Shown here: piece by piece, positions 1-10,376 of the stretch
How the letters are laid out: every line of letters starts with the position of its first letter
Position numbering within the stretch: position 1 is the stretch's first letter
DNA from: Corallococcus macrosporus DSM 14697
GTDB lineage: Bacteria > Myxococcota > Myxococcia > Myxococcales > Myxococcaceae
Length of the DNA: 64,000 nucleotides
Direction: 5' to 3'
Assembly: GCF_002305895.1 (NCBI RefSeq)
Contig: NZ_CP022203.1
Coordinates: forward strand, 346,001-410,000
Made by a program: the position numbers and the translations under genes
The notes under the pieces: generated by a model
What the model saw: only the letters and a program-made list of their open reading frames with translations
The model's database searches: none
What the model was told of the DNA's origin: nothing

Positions 1-2
1 AG

Positions 3-623
3 CGCCGGGACGCGCGGGTGGTGGACGCGCTGGTGCAGGGCGGGCGGCTGTCGGCGGAGACGCTGACGGACGAGGCGGCCCTGGAGGCGGCGGTGAAGGC
101 CGCCTACGACACCTTCGAGCGCCGCATGCCGGACGTGCTGGGCCGCGGGCGCCACGAGCTGGTGCAGGACCCCGAGCACCACACCAAGAAGCTGGTGTTC
201 CACACCGACGTGAATGGCGCCATGCGGGAGACGGTGCTCGACCACGCCTTCCTGTCGTCGCCGGAGTACGTGGAGCTGTCGGCGCTGCGCGACGCCTTCG
301 CGGCGCTGGGCAAGCCGCCGTACAAGGTCCGCGTGGAGGCGGGGGAAATCACCGTCTTCTCCGTGCAGGAGGTGCTGGCCGCCGTCCGCAAGGACGCGCA
401 GCGCGGCCTGGGCCTGCAGCGCTACAAGGGGCTGGGCGAGATGAACCCGGAGCAGCTCTGGGACACGACGATGAACCCGGCCACGCGCACGCTGCTCCAG
501 GTGCGGGTGGAGGACGCGGTGGAGAGCGACGAAATCTTCTCCCTGCTGATGGGCGAGGCGGTGGAGCCGCGCCGCGAGTTCATCGAGCGCAACGCCCTGG
601 ACGTGCAGAACCTGGACATCTAG
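3..623 (+). CDS. gyrB: DNA gyrase subunit B, C-terminal fragment
   Basis: This is the last 206 codons of gyrase B, the ATPase subunit of the type II topoisomerase that introduces negative supercoils; its 5' end lies before the window. The GyrB tail signature QRYKGLGEMN is followed by PEQLWDTTMNP and the family ending PRREFIERNALDVQNLDI. The fragment covers the end of the TOPRIM/tail region that contacts GyrA. The PEQLW and FIE..AL..NLDI pattern is typical of GyrB rather than ParE. The gene converges on the kinase gene on the other strand, with a hairpin between them. The call is firm; only the N-terminal half is unseen. Confidence 0.97.
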   Translation, partial: RRDARVVDALVQGGRLSAETLTDEAALEAAVKAAYDTFERRMPDVLGRGRHELVQDPEHHTKKLVFHTDVNGAMRETVLDHAFLSSPEYVELSALRDAFAALGKPPYKVRVEAGEITVFSVQEVLAAVRKDAQRGLGLQRYKGLGEMNPEQLWDTTMNPATRTLLQVRVEDAVESDEIFSLLMGEAVEPRREFIERNALDVQNLDI

Positions 624-702
624 TCCGGCCCGCGTGAAAGACGCGTGGGCCCGGTGCCCCCTCGGCCCCGCGCCCACGTGCCCTTCCCGTCCTTGTCGAG
701 CC

Positions 703-723
703 GGGCCCCGTACCGCGGGGCCC
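703..723. terminator. Hairpin between convergent gyrB and kinase genes
   Basis: A perfect 8-bp stem, GGGCCCCG and CGGGGCCC, encloses a 5-base loop in the 158-base gap between two converging genes. A second, looser inverted repeat (CGTGGGC at 644 and GCCCACG at 672) lies upstream. No T-run follows, which is usual in very GC-rich genomes, so its role as a bidirectional terminator is inferred. Confidence 0.55.
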
Positions 724-781
724 TCGTTGGCCCTTACGTCAGGAAGCCGCGCTCCCGCCGCCCGCGCCGCGCGTGGGGCCC

Positions 782-3538
782 CTACCGCGCCGAGCGGCGT
801 GAGCCCTTCAGGGCCTCCGCGCGCTCCTTGCCGGGCAGGTCCGTCACGTCGACGATGTCCACCTCCAAGGCGCCCTCGTTGTCACCGAGCTGCATGTCGG
901 GGAAGGTGCAGTGCAGGTCCTCGGTGCCCGTCACCTGGTAGCGCTTGCCCGTCTCCAGGATGCGGTGGGTGGCGCGCACGGACTCGGGCCTGGGCCCGCG
1001 CTCCACGCACAGCACCTGGCGGATGCGGCCGGTGGGGCCGGAGCGCAGCTCCGCGAGGTCGTCGCGCACGGTGAGCAGGTAGGTGGATTTCGGGTTGAGG
1101 CCGCGCAGCACCAGTTGGTGCTCCGGCTTGAGCTGCACCGCGTGCTCCCTGGCGTCGAAGGTGAAGGAGCGCGGCGGCACGTAGGCGGACTGGCGGACGT
1201 TGACGCGGACGGTGCCGCTGTTGTCGTCCGGGCCGCCGACATCCAGCGCGAAGACGTGGAGCTTGCGGGCCCCCTTGATGGAGCGCGGGGACGCGCCGAG
1301 CAGGCCGAAGCTGGTGTCCACCGGCCCGTCGCCCTCGATGAAGAAGGCCAGCGTGCTGGAGGCGGTGCCCCGGCCCTCGGCCAGGGCCGCGTTGCCCTTC
1401 GTCCACACGGAGTACGTCGCGCCGGGGTTCAGCTCGATGCTGGCGGTGGGGTACTCGGGCAGCGGGGCGGCGTTGTACCGGGGGCGCAGCACCAGCACGC
1501 GCGTGGGGTAGTCCACCTCGGTCATCGTCCGCTGCGGCGCCTCCGTCGCCACGGGCCCGCCCTGGGCGACCGCCACCTCCTCGGGGCCGGCGCCCGCGTC
1601 CTCCAGCGCGCCAGGGCCCCCGTCCTCCGGCGCGGCGCCCACGGCCTCCGCCGCGCCCGCGTCCTCGGGCGCCGCCACGGCCACTGGCGCTGGCGGCGGT
1701 GGGGGCGGGGCCGGCTCGGCGATGGGCTTCAGCTCCGCCGTCAGGGGCTCCACCAGGGTCGACGTGGGCGTGAAGCGCTTCGTCCAGGGCAGGTGCCCCG
1801 ACAGCGTCAGGGCCAGCGTGTTGGCCTCGCCAATCTTGACCTCCACCATCAGCGGCGTGACGCCCTTGAGCACCTGGTCGTTGAGCCGCACGGTGGCGCC
1901 CGCGGGCTTGGAGGCGAGCCACAGCGTGGTGGTGGACGCGCCCGCGTATTCAGAGGTGGACTCGCGCGCGATGACGAGCTTGTAGAACACGCCGACGAGG
2001 AACAGCGCGGCGGCGGCATAGATGATGCCCATTGTCAGGACGCGCGCCTTCTCCTTCCCCTTGGCCACGCGCGCCGCCTCTTCCCGCGCCAGCCTGTCCC
2101 GGGCCTCGTCCACGGAGGTGCGGTAGCCCTTGCCGCCCGGGAGGGGCATGGGGCGCGCCTCGGTGGCGGGCTCCGCGCCCGCCACGAGCGCGGGCACTTC
2201 GATGGGCGTGTCGTGGGGCACCGCCTGCATGGGGACGGCCGCTTCGGTGCGAGGCTCGTCGTCCAGCTCCGGCACGGGGGGGCCGGGGCGCTCGGCGGTG
2301 TACGTCCGGCGGACGCCGCCCTCGGCGCGAGGAAGCTGGGAGTGCGTCACCCGCCGCACGCCGCTGCTCGTGGGCCGGCGCATCCCCGCGTTGCTCGCCG
2401 GGGGGCGGCGGCCTCCCTCGCTGCCGGGGCGCCCGCTGTCACTGCCAGGCCGGCCGCGAAGGCCCGGGCTGGAGCCTCGCGGCCCGCTGCTGGACGGGAG
2501 CCGCGCGCGGCCCTGGGAGGTCTCCGTGCTGCCGGACTGCCAGGCGGCGAGCTGCTCCTGGAAGGCGGGGGACACCTCCACCCGGCGGCCCTCGGCGGTC
2601 AGCTCCTCCTGGAAGAGGTGCGCCATGAGCTGCGACAGCAGGGTGGGGGTGAAGCGCGGGTTGTCGCGGTAGAGCAGCTCCACCAGCGACTCGCTCAAAT
2701 CCTTCGCCGTCTGGTAGCGCGCCTCGCGGTCCAGCGCCATGGCGTGGGAGATGACCGTCTCCACGTCCGGGTTGACGGTGGGGTTGAGCACGGACGGGGG
2801 CAGGCAGTCGCCCGTGAGGATGCGGGGCAGGACGGTGACGAACTCCCCTTCATAGGGGCGCTTGCCGCACACCATCTCGTAGAGGACGACGCCCGCGGCG
2901 TACACGTCGGTGCGCGCGTCCAGGTCCTGCCGGCCCTGGGCCTGCTCGGGGGCGAAGTACGGGTACTTGCCCTTGAGGGTGCCGGGAGACGTCTTCGCCT
3001 CCACCGCGCTCGTCGCCTTGGCGATGCCGAAGTCGATGACCTTGACCTCGCCCTCATAGGAGATGAGGACGTTGTCCGGAGACACGTCGCGGTGCACCAG
3101 CCCCAGCGCCTGCCCGTCCTCGCCCACGTGCCGGTGCGCGTAGTCCAGGCCGTCACACAGCTTGCTGGCGATGTGCAGCGCCAGGGGCTCCGGGAACAAG
3201 CCCATGCCCATCCGCTGGGCGCGGCGCAGCACCTTCGACAGGGGCTGGCCCTGCACCAGCTCCATGGCGATGAAGTACTGCCCGTCCACCTCGCCGAAGT
3301 CGAAGACCTGCGCGATGTTGCTGTGGCTCATGCTGGCCACCACGCGCGCCTCGCCGATGAACATCTCGACGAAGTCCGCATCGTCGACGAAGTGCGGGAG
3401 GATCTGCTTGATGACGCAGGGCTTGGTGACGCCCGCCGCTCCCGTCATCCGGGCGCGGTAGGTGACAGCCATACCTCCCGCGGCGATCTTCGAGAGAAGG
3501 ACGTATTTGCCAAAGGGCTGAGGGCTGTTTTCCGCCAC
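782..3538 (-). CDS. Transmembrane Ser/Thr protein kinase with PEGA-like extracytoplasmic region
   Basis: This is a 918-residue Hanks-type kinase. The first 280 residues carry the glycine loop (IAAGGMAVTYRA), the ATP-binding lysine (VIKQI, about residue 44), the catalytic loop HRDVSPDN, DFGIAK and the APE-equivalent YFAPEQ. A low-complexity Ser/Gly/Arg linker follows, then one membrane segment (IIYAAAALFLVGVFYKLVI). Next comes a PEGA-like stretch (LWLASKPAGATVRLND), an Ala/Pro/Glu-rich spacer and an uncharacterised C-terminal beta-rich region. HRDVSPDN instead of HRDLKPEN is the usual myxobacterial form. The GTG start is chosen because the kinase domain begins ten residues later and GGAGGG lies upstream; the frame stays open to a start at 3598. 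The substrate is unknown, and an envelope-sensing role is inferred. Confidence 0.9.
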   Translation of the reverse strand: MAENSPQPFGKYVLLSKIAAGGMAVTYRARMTGAAGVTKPCVIKQILPHFVDDADFVEMFIGEARVVASMSHSNIAQVFDFGEVDGQYFIAMELVQGQPLSKVLRRAQRMGMGLFPEPLALHIASKLCDGLDYAHRHVGEDGQALGLVHRDVSPDNVLISYEGEVKVIDFGIAKATSAVEAKTSPGTLKGKYPYFAPEQAQGRQDLDARTDVYAAGVVLYEMVCGKRPYEGEFVTVLPRILTGDCLPPSVLNPTVNPDVETVISHAMALDREARYQTAKDLSESLVELLYRDNPRFTPTLLSQLMAHLFQEELTAEGRRVEVSPAFQEQLAAWQSGSTETSQGRARLPSSSGPRGSSPGLRGRPGSDSGRPGSEGGRRPPASNAGMRRPTSSGVRRVTHSQLPRAEGGVRRTYTAERPGPPVPELDDEPRTEAAVPMQAVPHDTPIEVPALVAGAEPATEARPMPLPGGKGYRTSVDEARDRLAREEAARVAKGKEKARVLTMGIIYAAAALFLVGVFYKLVIARESTSEYAGASTTTLWLASKPAGATVRLNDQVLKGVTPLMVEVKIGEANTLALTLSGHLPWTKRFTPTSTLVEPLTAELKPIAEPAPPPPPPAPVAVAAPEDAGAAEAVGAAPEDGGPGALEDAGAGPEEVAVAQGGPVATEAPQRTMTEVDYPTRVLVLRPRYNAAPLPEYPTASIELNPGATYSVWTKGNAALAEGRGTASSTLAFFIEGDGPVDTSFGLLGASPRSIKGARKLHVFALDVGGPDDNSGTVRVNVRQSAYVPPRSFTFDAREHAVQLKPEHQLVLRGLNPKSTYLLTVRDDLAELRSGPTGRIRQVLCVERGPRPESVRATHRILETGKRYQVTGTEDLHCTFPDMQLGDNEGALEVDIVDVTDLPGKERAEALKGSRRSAR

Positions 3539-3749
3539 GAAGGGGGAGCATACCCTCCTTCCAGGGAAAGTCCCGGTTCCGGATTGCGCCCGGTGCAAAG
3601 TTTTTCAGGGCCACCAATGTAGGGGGCTTCACAATTCTTCACGCACGGCGCCTGCCCCGCGGCGCCCTGGCGCGGTTATCTAGCGAGCCCGCTCGGCCGC
3701 GCCGGCGGAGGGGGGCGGCCGGTCCCCCGCTGAGAAAGAGGCGAAGCTG

Positions 3750-4931
3750 ATGGTGTCCGAGCTCCCCCGTCGCTCGCGATGGGGCGCCTTGTGCCTGGGT
3801 GGGGTGCTGCTGTCGTCGACGCCGGGCCTGGCCCGCGCCACCGGGCTGGAGGCGCCGACGGACGCGCCCCTCCAGGCGCGCCCCGCCCTCACGGAGACAG
3901 CCCTGGAGCAGGCGCCCCCGCCTCCCCCGGAGCGCCCCGGCTTCAAGCCGTGGGCGGTGCCGCTGGCGGTGGTGCCGGGGCTGCTCTTCCATGGGCTGGC
4001 GCCCCTGGCCGCGGGGGATGGGCAGACGGCGAAGCGGCTCTTCGCGCTGGAGGGCACGGGCCTGGGGCTCATCGCGCTGGGCGGGGTGCCCATCGCGCTC
4101 ACGGGCGCGTCCCGGCGCACCATTGGCCCGCTGTACGCGGTGACGCTGGCGGGCTTCAGCGTGCTGGGCATCTCCGCGCTGGCCAACCTCTACGCGGTGA
4201 CGGCGCCGGCCGTCGGCCCGGGCGTGGCGCCGCCCCTGCTGCCGCCGCTGGAGCTGGAGGTGGGCTACCAGTACGTGAAGGACACGGCCTTCGACTACCG
4301 CCACTTCGTCACGGTGGGGGCGCAGGCCCGCTTCGAGTCGCTGCGCCTCATTGGCACCGCGCGGGTGGACCCGTCGGAGGGCAACACGCAGGTGCGCCTG
4401 GGCGGCGCGTGGCGGCTCCTCGGCGCGCCGGAGCGCACCCTGGCGGGGACGGACGGCAGCGCGCTGGACGTGGAGGCCTTTGGCCAGTTTCACCGCTACC
4501 CCACGGAGGGCTTCGCGCTCGTCAGCGGGGAGGTGGGGCTGCGCGGCCGCCTGGCCATGGCGCGCATCAGCCCGGCCCTGGCGGGCTCCTTCGCGGAGGT
4601 CGCCGTGGGCACGGCGGCGGAGGCCCACACGTACCCGGGCGCGGTGAGCGACGGGAACCTGCACAGCCAGCTCCTCTTCACCTTCGGCTACGGCGTGTGG
4701 CTGGGCCGGGGAAGCGGGCCGTTCCGCGGCGACGCGATGCTCTATTACGACCACCGGAAGGACTCCTTCGCCGGGGGCATCCGCTCGCGCGGCGGTGGAA
4801 TCGTGGGGGCCTTCGGCCTGCGGGGCCGGGCGCTGCTGACGGACGATTGGGGCGTGGCCGCCGAGGTGCAGGCCGGTGGCGCGCTCGTGGGCCGGGTGTC
4901 GTTGATTCATGCGCTGGGAGGTGAGCGGTGA
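3750..4931 (+). CDS. Predicted outer-membrane or envelope protein, function unknown
   Basis: This 393-residue protein starts with a likely Sec signal peptide (basic n-region, then ALCLGGVLLSSTPGLARA). Residues 65-150 contain two or three hydrophobic segments (PLAVVPGLLFHGLAPL, GLGLIALGGVPIAL, LAGFSVLGISALANLYAV). The second half alternates hydrophobic and polar residues in short strands, as in a beta-barrel, and begins ELEVGYQYVKDTAFDYRHFVTV. It overlaps the following lipoprotein gene by one base (TGATG), so the two are probably one transcription unit. I do not recognise the family; the barrel reading is an inference from residue pattern. Confidence 0.75.
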   Translation: MVSELPRRSRWGALCLGGVLLSSTPGLARATGLEAPTDAPLQARPALTETALEQAPPPPPERPGFKPWAVPLAVVPGLLFHGLAPLAAGDGQTAKRLFALEGTGLGLIALGGVPIALTGASRRTIGPLYAVTLAGFSVLGISALANLYAVTAPAVGPGVAPPLLPPLELEVGYQYVKDTAFDYRHFVTVGAQARFESLRLIGTARVDPSEGNTQVRLGGAWRLLGAPERTLAGTDGSALDVEAFGQFHRYPTEGFALVSGEVGLRGRLAMARISPALAGSFAEVAVGTAAEAHTYPGAVSDGNLHSQLLFTFGYGVWLGRGSGPFRGDAMLYYDHRKDSFAGGIRSRGGGIVGAFGLRGRALLTDDWGVAAEVQAGGALVGRVSLIHALGGER

Positions 4932-6043
4932 TGCGCGCGGGTGTGACGGTGGGCGTGCTGGCGGCGCTGGTGTCGTCGGGCTGCGGCATGCGGCCCGCGG
5001 AGAACCGCGCGGTCGCTGACTCCAAGGTGGGCCAGGCCCAGCAGGGCGGCCTGACGCTGGCGGTGGCGGACGGGCTGGCGTCGGTGCGCGAGCTGGCGCC
5101 GGGCTCGCTGGTGCTGTGGGGCAACGCGCCGGCCTTCACCGCGCGCGTCGAGGTGGGCGCGCAGGCGCCGGCGGACTGGCTGCTGACGGTGCGCAACGCG
5201 ATGCCGGGCGCGGTGCTGGTGGCGGAGGAGGAGGGCGGCGCGCCGCTGGCGCAGGAGGCCCTTCCGCAGGCGCTGCCCACGGTGAAGGTGTGGCGCGTGG
5301 CGCTGCGCCCGGGCGCCACGGTGCGGCTGTCGGTGGCGCCGCCGGACTCGGAGTCGCGCGAGCCCTTCCGCTTCCTCGCGCTGGCGGACGTGCAGGAGGC
5401 CCTGCCGCGCGTGGGCGACATCTACGCGCGCATGCGGCGCGAAGACGCGGCGCGCTTCATCCTCTTCGCGGGGGACCTCACGGAGTCCGGCACGCGCGAC
5501 GAGCTGACGGAGTTCCAGGAGCGCCTGGAGGCCGGCTCGCGCATCCCGCTGTACGCCACCCTGGGCAACCACGAGACGTTCACCCGCGACGCGGCCGAGT
5601 ACCACGCGCTGGTGGGGCGCGGCAGCCAGAGCTTCGTCTTCAAGGGCGTGCGCTTCTCGGTGGTGGACTCCAGCAACGGCACGCTGGACCCGGGCGTGGA
5701 GGCGCAGCTCGACGGGTGGCTGGCGTCCTCGCGGGACGGCACGCACGTGGTGGCCATGCACGTGCCGCCGCAGGACCCGGTGGGCCTGCGCGGCGGCGGC
5801 TTCGCCAGCCGGGGCGAGGCCGCGGGGCTGGTGGGGAAGATGGCGCGCGCCGGCGTGGACCTCACGCTCTACGGGCACATCCACTCCTACTATTCGTTCG
5901 TCAACGCGGGCATCCCCGCCTTCATCTCCGGCGGCGGCGGCGCCATCCCGGAGACGTTCGACGGGGTGGGCCGGCACTACCTGTCCGTGGAGGTGAGCGC
6001 GGACGGCGGCTTGCATCAGGCGGCGCTGGTGCGGGTGGATTGA
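4931..6043 (+). CDS. Lipoprotein metallophosphoesterase (calcineurin-like)
   Basis: This 370-residue protein has a lipoprotein signal (VLAALVSSGC, lipobox SSGC) and a calcineurin-like phosphoesterase domain from about residue 135. Metal-binding motifs are visible in order: FLALADVQ (degenerate DxH), LFAGDLTESG (GDxxxxG), TLGNHE (GNHE), VAMHVPP and LYGHIHSY (GHxH). The first motif reads ADVQ instead of DxH, so the metal site departs slightly from canon. The region before the domain looks like a beta-sandwich, similar to the Fn3-like N-terminal part of purple acid phosphatase relatives. The ATG overlaps the upstream stop, so translation is probably coupled. It should act in the periplasm; the substrate is unknown. 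Confidence 0.85.
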   Translation: MRAGVTVGVLAALVSSGCGMRPAENRAVADSKVGQAQQGGLTLAVADGLASVRELAPGSLVLWGNAPAFTARVEVGAQAPADWLLTVRNAMPGAVLVAEEEGGAPLAQEALPQALPTVKVWRVALRPGATVRLSVAPPDSESREPFRFLALADVQEALPRVGDIYARMRREDAARFILFAGDLTESGTRDELTEFQERLEAGSRIPLYATLGNHETFTRDAAEYHALVGRGSQSFVFKGVRFSVVDSSNGTLDPGVEAQLDGWLASSRDGTHVVAMHVPPQDPVGLRGGGFASRGEAAGLVGKMARAGVDLTLYGHIHSYYSFVNAGIPAFISGGGGAIPETFDGVGRHYLSVEVSADGGLHQAALVRVD

Positions 6044-6140
6044 TCCGCGCGGGTGCTGTTTTAGCCTACCCTCTTGATCTGACACTGAACATCTGGGCAG
6101 ATAGGGACCACCTTCCCGCAAGGAGCCAGGAGGCCCGCCC

Positions 6141-6662
6141 ATGTTCGACTCGAACGAGAACGACCCCATTTCCCCGGCGCTGCGCGCGCTGCTCGAGCTG
6201 TTCACCACGGAGCTGGCGGAGGTCCGCTTCCCGGACATGAACGGCGAGGTGCTGGACGCCGCGGCCGAGCAGGTGCGGGAGCAGGCGGAGGCCGTGGCGC
6301 GCGCGCAGGCGGCGCTGGAGGCCGCGCGGCAGGCGCTGCAGGAGAGCCAGGAGGCGCTGCTCCAGAAGGGCCAGCGGGCGCTGGCGTACGCGCGCGTCTT
6401 CTCCGAGGAGAACGTGGAGCTGAGCGCGAAGCTGGACGGCATCCACCTGCCGCGCGCGGCGCGCAAGGGCGCCCGGGCCGACGGCGCGGTGGACCCGGGA
6501 AGCGCGGCGCAGGGCAACGAGGAGAACGCGCCTCGCCGCCGGGGCCGTCCGCCCAAGGCCCGCGCCGCCCCTGGCGCGTCGCTGTTCGCGGAGGGGTCCA
6601 CGCCGGAGGCGCTCGCGGCGTCCGCGCACCACACCGGCAACGGCATGCTGTCCGAGGCCTGA
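6141..6662 (+). CDS. Coiled-coil protein with AT-hook-like tail
   Basis: This 173-residue protein has a strong ribosome site (AGGAGG 9 bases before ATG). Residues 40-85 are an Ala/Gln/Glu-rich heptad pattern consistent with a coiled coil. Near residue 133 there is a basic RRRGRPPKAR block matching the AT-hook core GRP flanked by basic residues. Myxobacteria use AT-hook proteins in regulation (CarD, for example), but this protein shares only the short motif with them. It stands alone, with a terminator-like hairpin after it. Possible DNA-binding or nucleoid-associated protein; the AT-hook is the only functional hint. Confidence 0.7.
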   Translation: MFDSNENDPISPALRALLELFTTELAEVRFPDMNGEVLDAAAEQVREQAEAVARAQAALEAARQALQESQEALLQKGQRALAYARVFSEENVELSAKLDGIHLPRAARKGARADGAVDPGSAAQGNEENAPRRRGRPPKARAAPGASLFAEGSTPEALAASAHHTGNGMLSEA

Positions 6663-6681
6663 GCGCCCGGACGGAAACGAA

Positions 6682-6712
6682 GCCGCCCGGTGTGTCGCCA
6701 GCACCGGACGGC
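6682..6712. terminator. Hairpin between convergent genes
   Basis: An inverted repeat of GCCGCCCGGTG with CACCGGACGGC (one unpaired base on each side) has a 9-base loop. It fills the 70-base gap between the coiled-coil gene and the alcohol dehydrogenase gene, which run towards each other. Probably a bidirectional terminator. Confidence 0.6.
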
Positions 6713-6732
6713 CGCGTGAGGACAGGCTGGCG

Positions 6733-7905
6733 TCAGTTGGGCAGGAACACCGCCCGCACGCAGCCGTCCTGCTTCTTCTTGAAGAGCTCGTACCCCCTGG
6801 GCGCGTCCTCCAGGGAGAAGCGGTGCGTGGCGAGGAAGGACGGGTCCAGCTCGCCCTTCACCACGTGCTCCAGCAGGCGCGGCAGGTACTTCTGGCCGTG
6901 CTGCTGCGCGGAGCGCACCGTGAGGCCCTTGTTCATGATGACGCCCATGGGGAACGCGTCCATGACGCCGTAGACGCCCAGCACGGACAGCGTCCCGCCC
7001 TTGCGGCACGCGAGGATGGCCTGGCGCAGCGCCTGGCCCCGGTCCGACTGGAGGTGCAGCGCCTGCCTGGCGCGGTCCACGGCGGCGACCACGCCGGTGC
7101 CGTGGGCCTCCATGCCCACCGCGTCGATGCACGCGTCCGGGCCCCGGCCGCCGGTGAGCTCCTTCAGCACGTCCAGGACGCTGTCCACCTCCTCGTAGCT
7201 GATGGTCTCCGCGCCCACCTGCTCCCGCGCCAGCTTCAGCCGTTCGGGGTAGCGGTCGATGCCCACCACGCGCTCGGCGCCGAGGAGGAAGGCGGCCTTT
7301 TGCGCCATCAACCCCACGCCGCCGCAGCCCCACACGGCCACCGTCTGGCCGGGCTGGATGCCGCAGAAGTCCGCGCCCATGTAGCCGGTGGGCACGGCGT
7401 CGGAGAGGAACAGGGCCTGTTCATCCGTCACGCCTTCGGGGACCTGGAAGCAGTCGGTGTCCGCGTGGGGCACGCGGACGAACTGCGCGTGCGCGCCCGC
7501 GTAGCCGCCGAAGGCGTGGGTGTAGCCGTAGATGCCGGCTGTCTGGTAGCCGAACAGCGGCTCCTGCAATTCCCCCTTGGGGTTGGTGTTGTCGCAGAGG
7601 GACCAGAGGTCGTGCTGACAGTACCAGCAGCTCCCGCAGCAGATGAAGGACGGGACGACGACGCGGTCGCCCACGTGGACCTTCTTCACCTCGGGGCCCG
7701 TCTCCACGACGGTGCCCATGAACTCGTGGCCGATGACGTCGCCCTTGCGCATCGACGGGATGTAGCCGTCGATGAAGTGGAGGTCGGAGCCGCAGGTGGT
7801 GGACATCTTCACCTGGAGGATGACGTCGCGCGGGTTGACGATGCGGGGGTCCCCCACCGTCTCCACGCCCAAATCGTTGATGCCATTCCAGCAGAGCGCG
7901 CGCAT
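6733..7905 (-). CDS. Zinc-dependent alcohol dehydrogenase (formaldehyde dehydrogenase-like)
   Basis: This 390-residue medium-chain dehydrogenase oxidises an alcohol or aldehyde adduct with NAD(P). The catalytic zinc ligands are visible as CGSD (about residue 38) and GHEF. The structural zinc lobe is the four-cysteine block CCGSCWYCQHDLWSLC, and the Rossmann glycine motif is WGCGGVG. The roughly 30-residue insert after GMEAHG and the overall length match the glutathione-independent formaldehyde dehydrogenase-like branch of this superfamily. It lies 11 bases after the SRPBCC gene on the same strand, so the two are likely co-transcribed. The exact substrate cannot be read from sequence. Confidence 0.92.
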   Translation of the reverse strand: MRALCWNGINDLGVETVGDPRIVNPRDVILQVKMSTTCGSDLHFIDGYIPSMRKGDVIGHEFMGTVVETGPEVKKVHVGDRVVVPSFICCGSCWYCQHDLWSLCDNTNPKGELQEPLFGYQTAGIYGYTHAFGGYAGAHAQFVRVPHADTDCFQVPEGVTDEQALFLSDAVPTGYMGADFCGIQPGQTVAVWGCGGVGLMAQKAAFLLGAERVVGIDRYPERLKLAREQVGAETISYEEVDSVLDVLKELTGGRGPDACIDAVGMEAHGTGVVAAVDRARQALHLQSDRGQALRQAILACRKGGTLSVLGVYGVMDAFPMGVIMNKGLTVRSAQQHGQKYLPRLLEHVVKGELDPSFLATHRFSLEDAPRGYELFKKKQDGCVRAVFLPN

Positions 7906-7916
7906 GGGCCAGGTCC

Positions 7917-8705
7917 TCAGGAGGAGTAGCCGCCCTCGCGGGCGGCGGGGTTGGGCCGGGTGGTGGGAATCTCGCCGGCTTCGACGAGGCTCTTGAATCG
8001 CTTGAGCGCCTTGAGCGCGAGCAGCGAGGGCAGGGCGCCCAGCAGCTTCACGGCCTTCTCGCCCACCACGCCGCCCGGCGGGTCGAAGACGAAGCGGAGC
8101 GTCACCGACGTGCCCCAGTCCGCGGGCGCGCGGCGGAAGCGCACCCAGCCTTCATTGGGCAGCGCCGTGTCGCCCACGGAGCGCCAGCGCAGCAGCTCGC
8201 CGGGGTGCTCCTCCACCACCTCCGCGTCCCATTCCAGCGCCTTGCCGAACACGCCCGGCACCTTCCAGTGCTGCAGGCCGTCGCCGGAGGCGGTGACTTC
8301 GGCGAAGTGTCCCATGACCTGGTTGAGCGTCTCCGGGTCGCGCCAGCGGCGGTACAGCGCGTCCGGCGTGCCCTGGAGGGTGATGGAGCGCTGGAGCACC
8401 GTCAGCTCCACGGTGGTGTCCCGGCCCCGCTGCCGGCGGAGCGTGCGGACCACGACGCCGTGCTTGCGGACGTGAGGTTCCTGGTCGGTCCGGGTGCCGC
8501 GGAAGAGCAGGCCGCCACCGGCCAGGGCCATGGCCACGCCGCCCAGCCTGCCGCGCCGCAGTCCCAGCGTGAGCAGCGTGCCGCCGACCAGCGCCGAGGC
8601 CAGTTGGGGCAGGAGGGCCTCCGAATCGAAGCGCCGGCCGCGCTCCAGCAAGCGTCTGCCCCGGTCTCCGAGGCGGGCTCCTGGCGGCTGAATCGTGTCG
8701 CGCAT
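7917..8705 (-). CDS. SRPBCC-family (polyketide cyclase-like) membrane-associated protein
   Basis: This 262-residue protein has an N-terminal part with two weak hydrophobic segments (ALVGGTLLTLGL and GGVAMALAGGGLLF). From about residue 95 it carries an SRPBCC/START-like domain, with the family features of a Tyr-Arg-x-Trp-Arg-asp-Pro-Glu motif (YRRWRDPETLNQVMGHFAEV) and a terminal amphipathic helix (LLALKALKRFKSLVEAGEI). The ATG at 8705 is set by GGAGGAG eight bases upstream; the open frame extends further without coding character. Homologues often follow the same DUF2892-like arrangement and sit beside dehydrogenases, as here. The ligand is unknown. Confidence 0.85.
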   Translation of the reverse strand: MRDTIQPPGARLGDRGRRLLERGRRFDSEALLPQLASALVGGTLLTLGLRRGRLGGVAMALAGGGLLFRGTRTDQEPHVRKHGVVVRTLRRQRGRDTTVELTVLQRSITLQGTPDALYRRWRDPETLNQVMGHFAEVTASGDGLQHWKVPGVFGKALEWDAEVVEEHPGELLRWRSVGDTALPNEGWVRFRRAPADWGTSVTLRFVFDPPGGVVGEKAVKLLGALPSLLALKALKRFKSLVEAGEIPTTRPNPAAREGGYSS

Positions 8706-8972
8706 GGCGGGGGCTCCTCCAGGGCGGGCATCCGTCCCGCCACCGGAGAAACGTTGGGGGAGCCCGGGGGGATGACAACCCCGGGGAGGCGGGCCTCGCG
8801 AGGCGGGAGGCCCCGGGACGCCAGGAGGCTCATGGCCTCCCCAAAGGCCACGGCCCGGCCGGGTGCCGTCGCCGGAGCCCCCCTCCGCGCGCCGCACTCG
8901 ACCGGGCCATGGGACCGGGACCTCCGCGCTCGCGTGCGGCGGAGGCGCCCGGCTCAGCTCAGCGAAGGAACG

Positions 8973-10355
<1,383 letters not shown>

Positions 10356-10376
10356 GGGTGTTCTTCCTTCTGCGGG

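Noticed and set aside
911-3622. A 903-codon plus-strand open frame opposite the Ser/Thr kinase
   Set aside because: Antisense shadow of a kinase with all catalytic motifs; no domain or signal in the antisense product.
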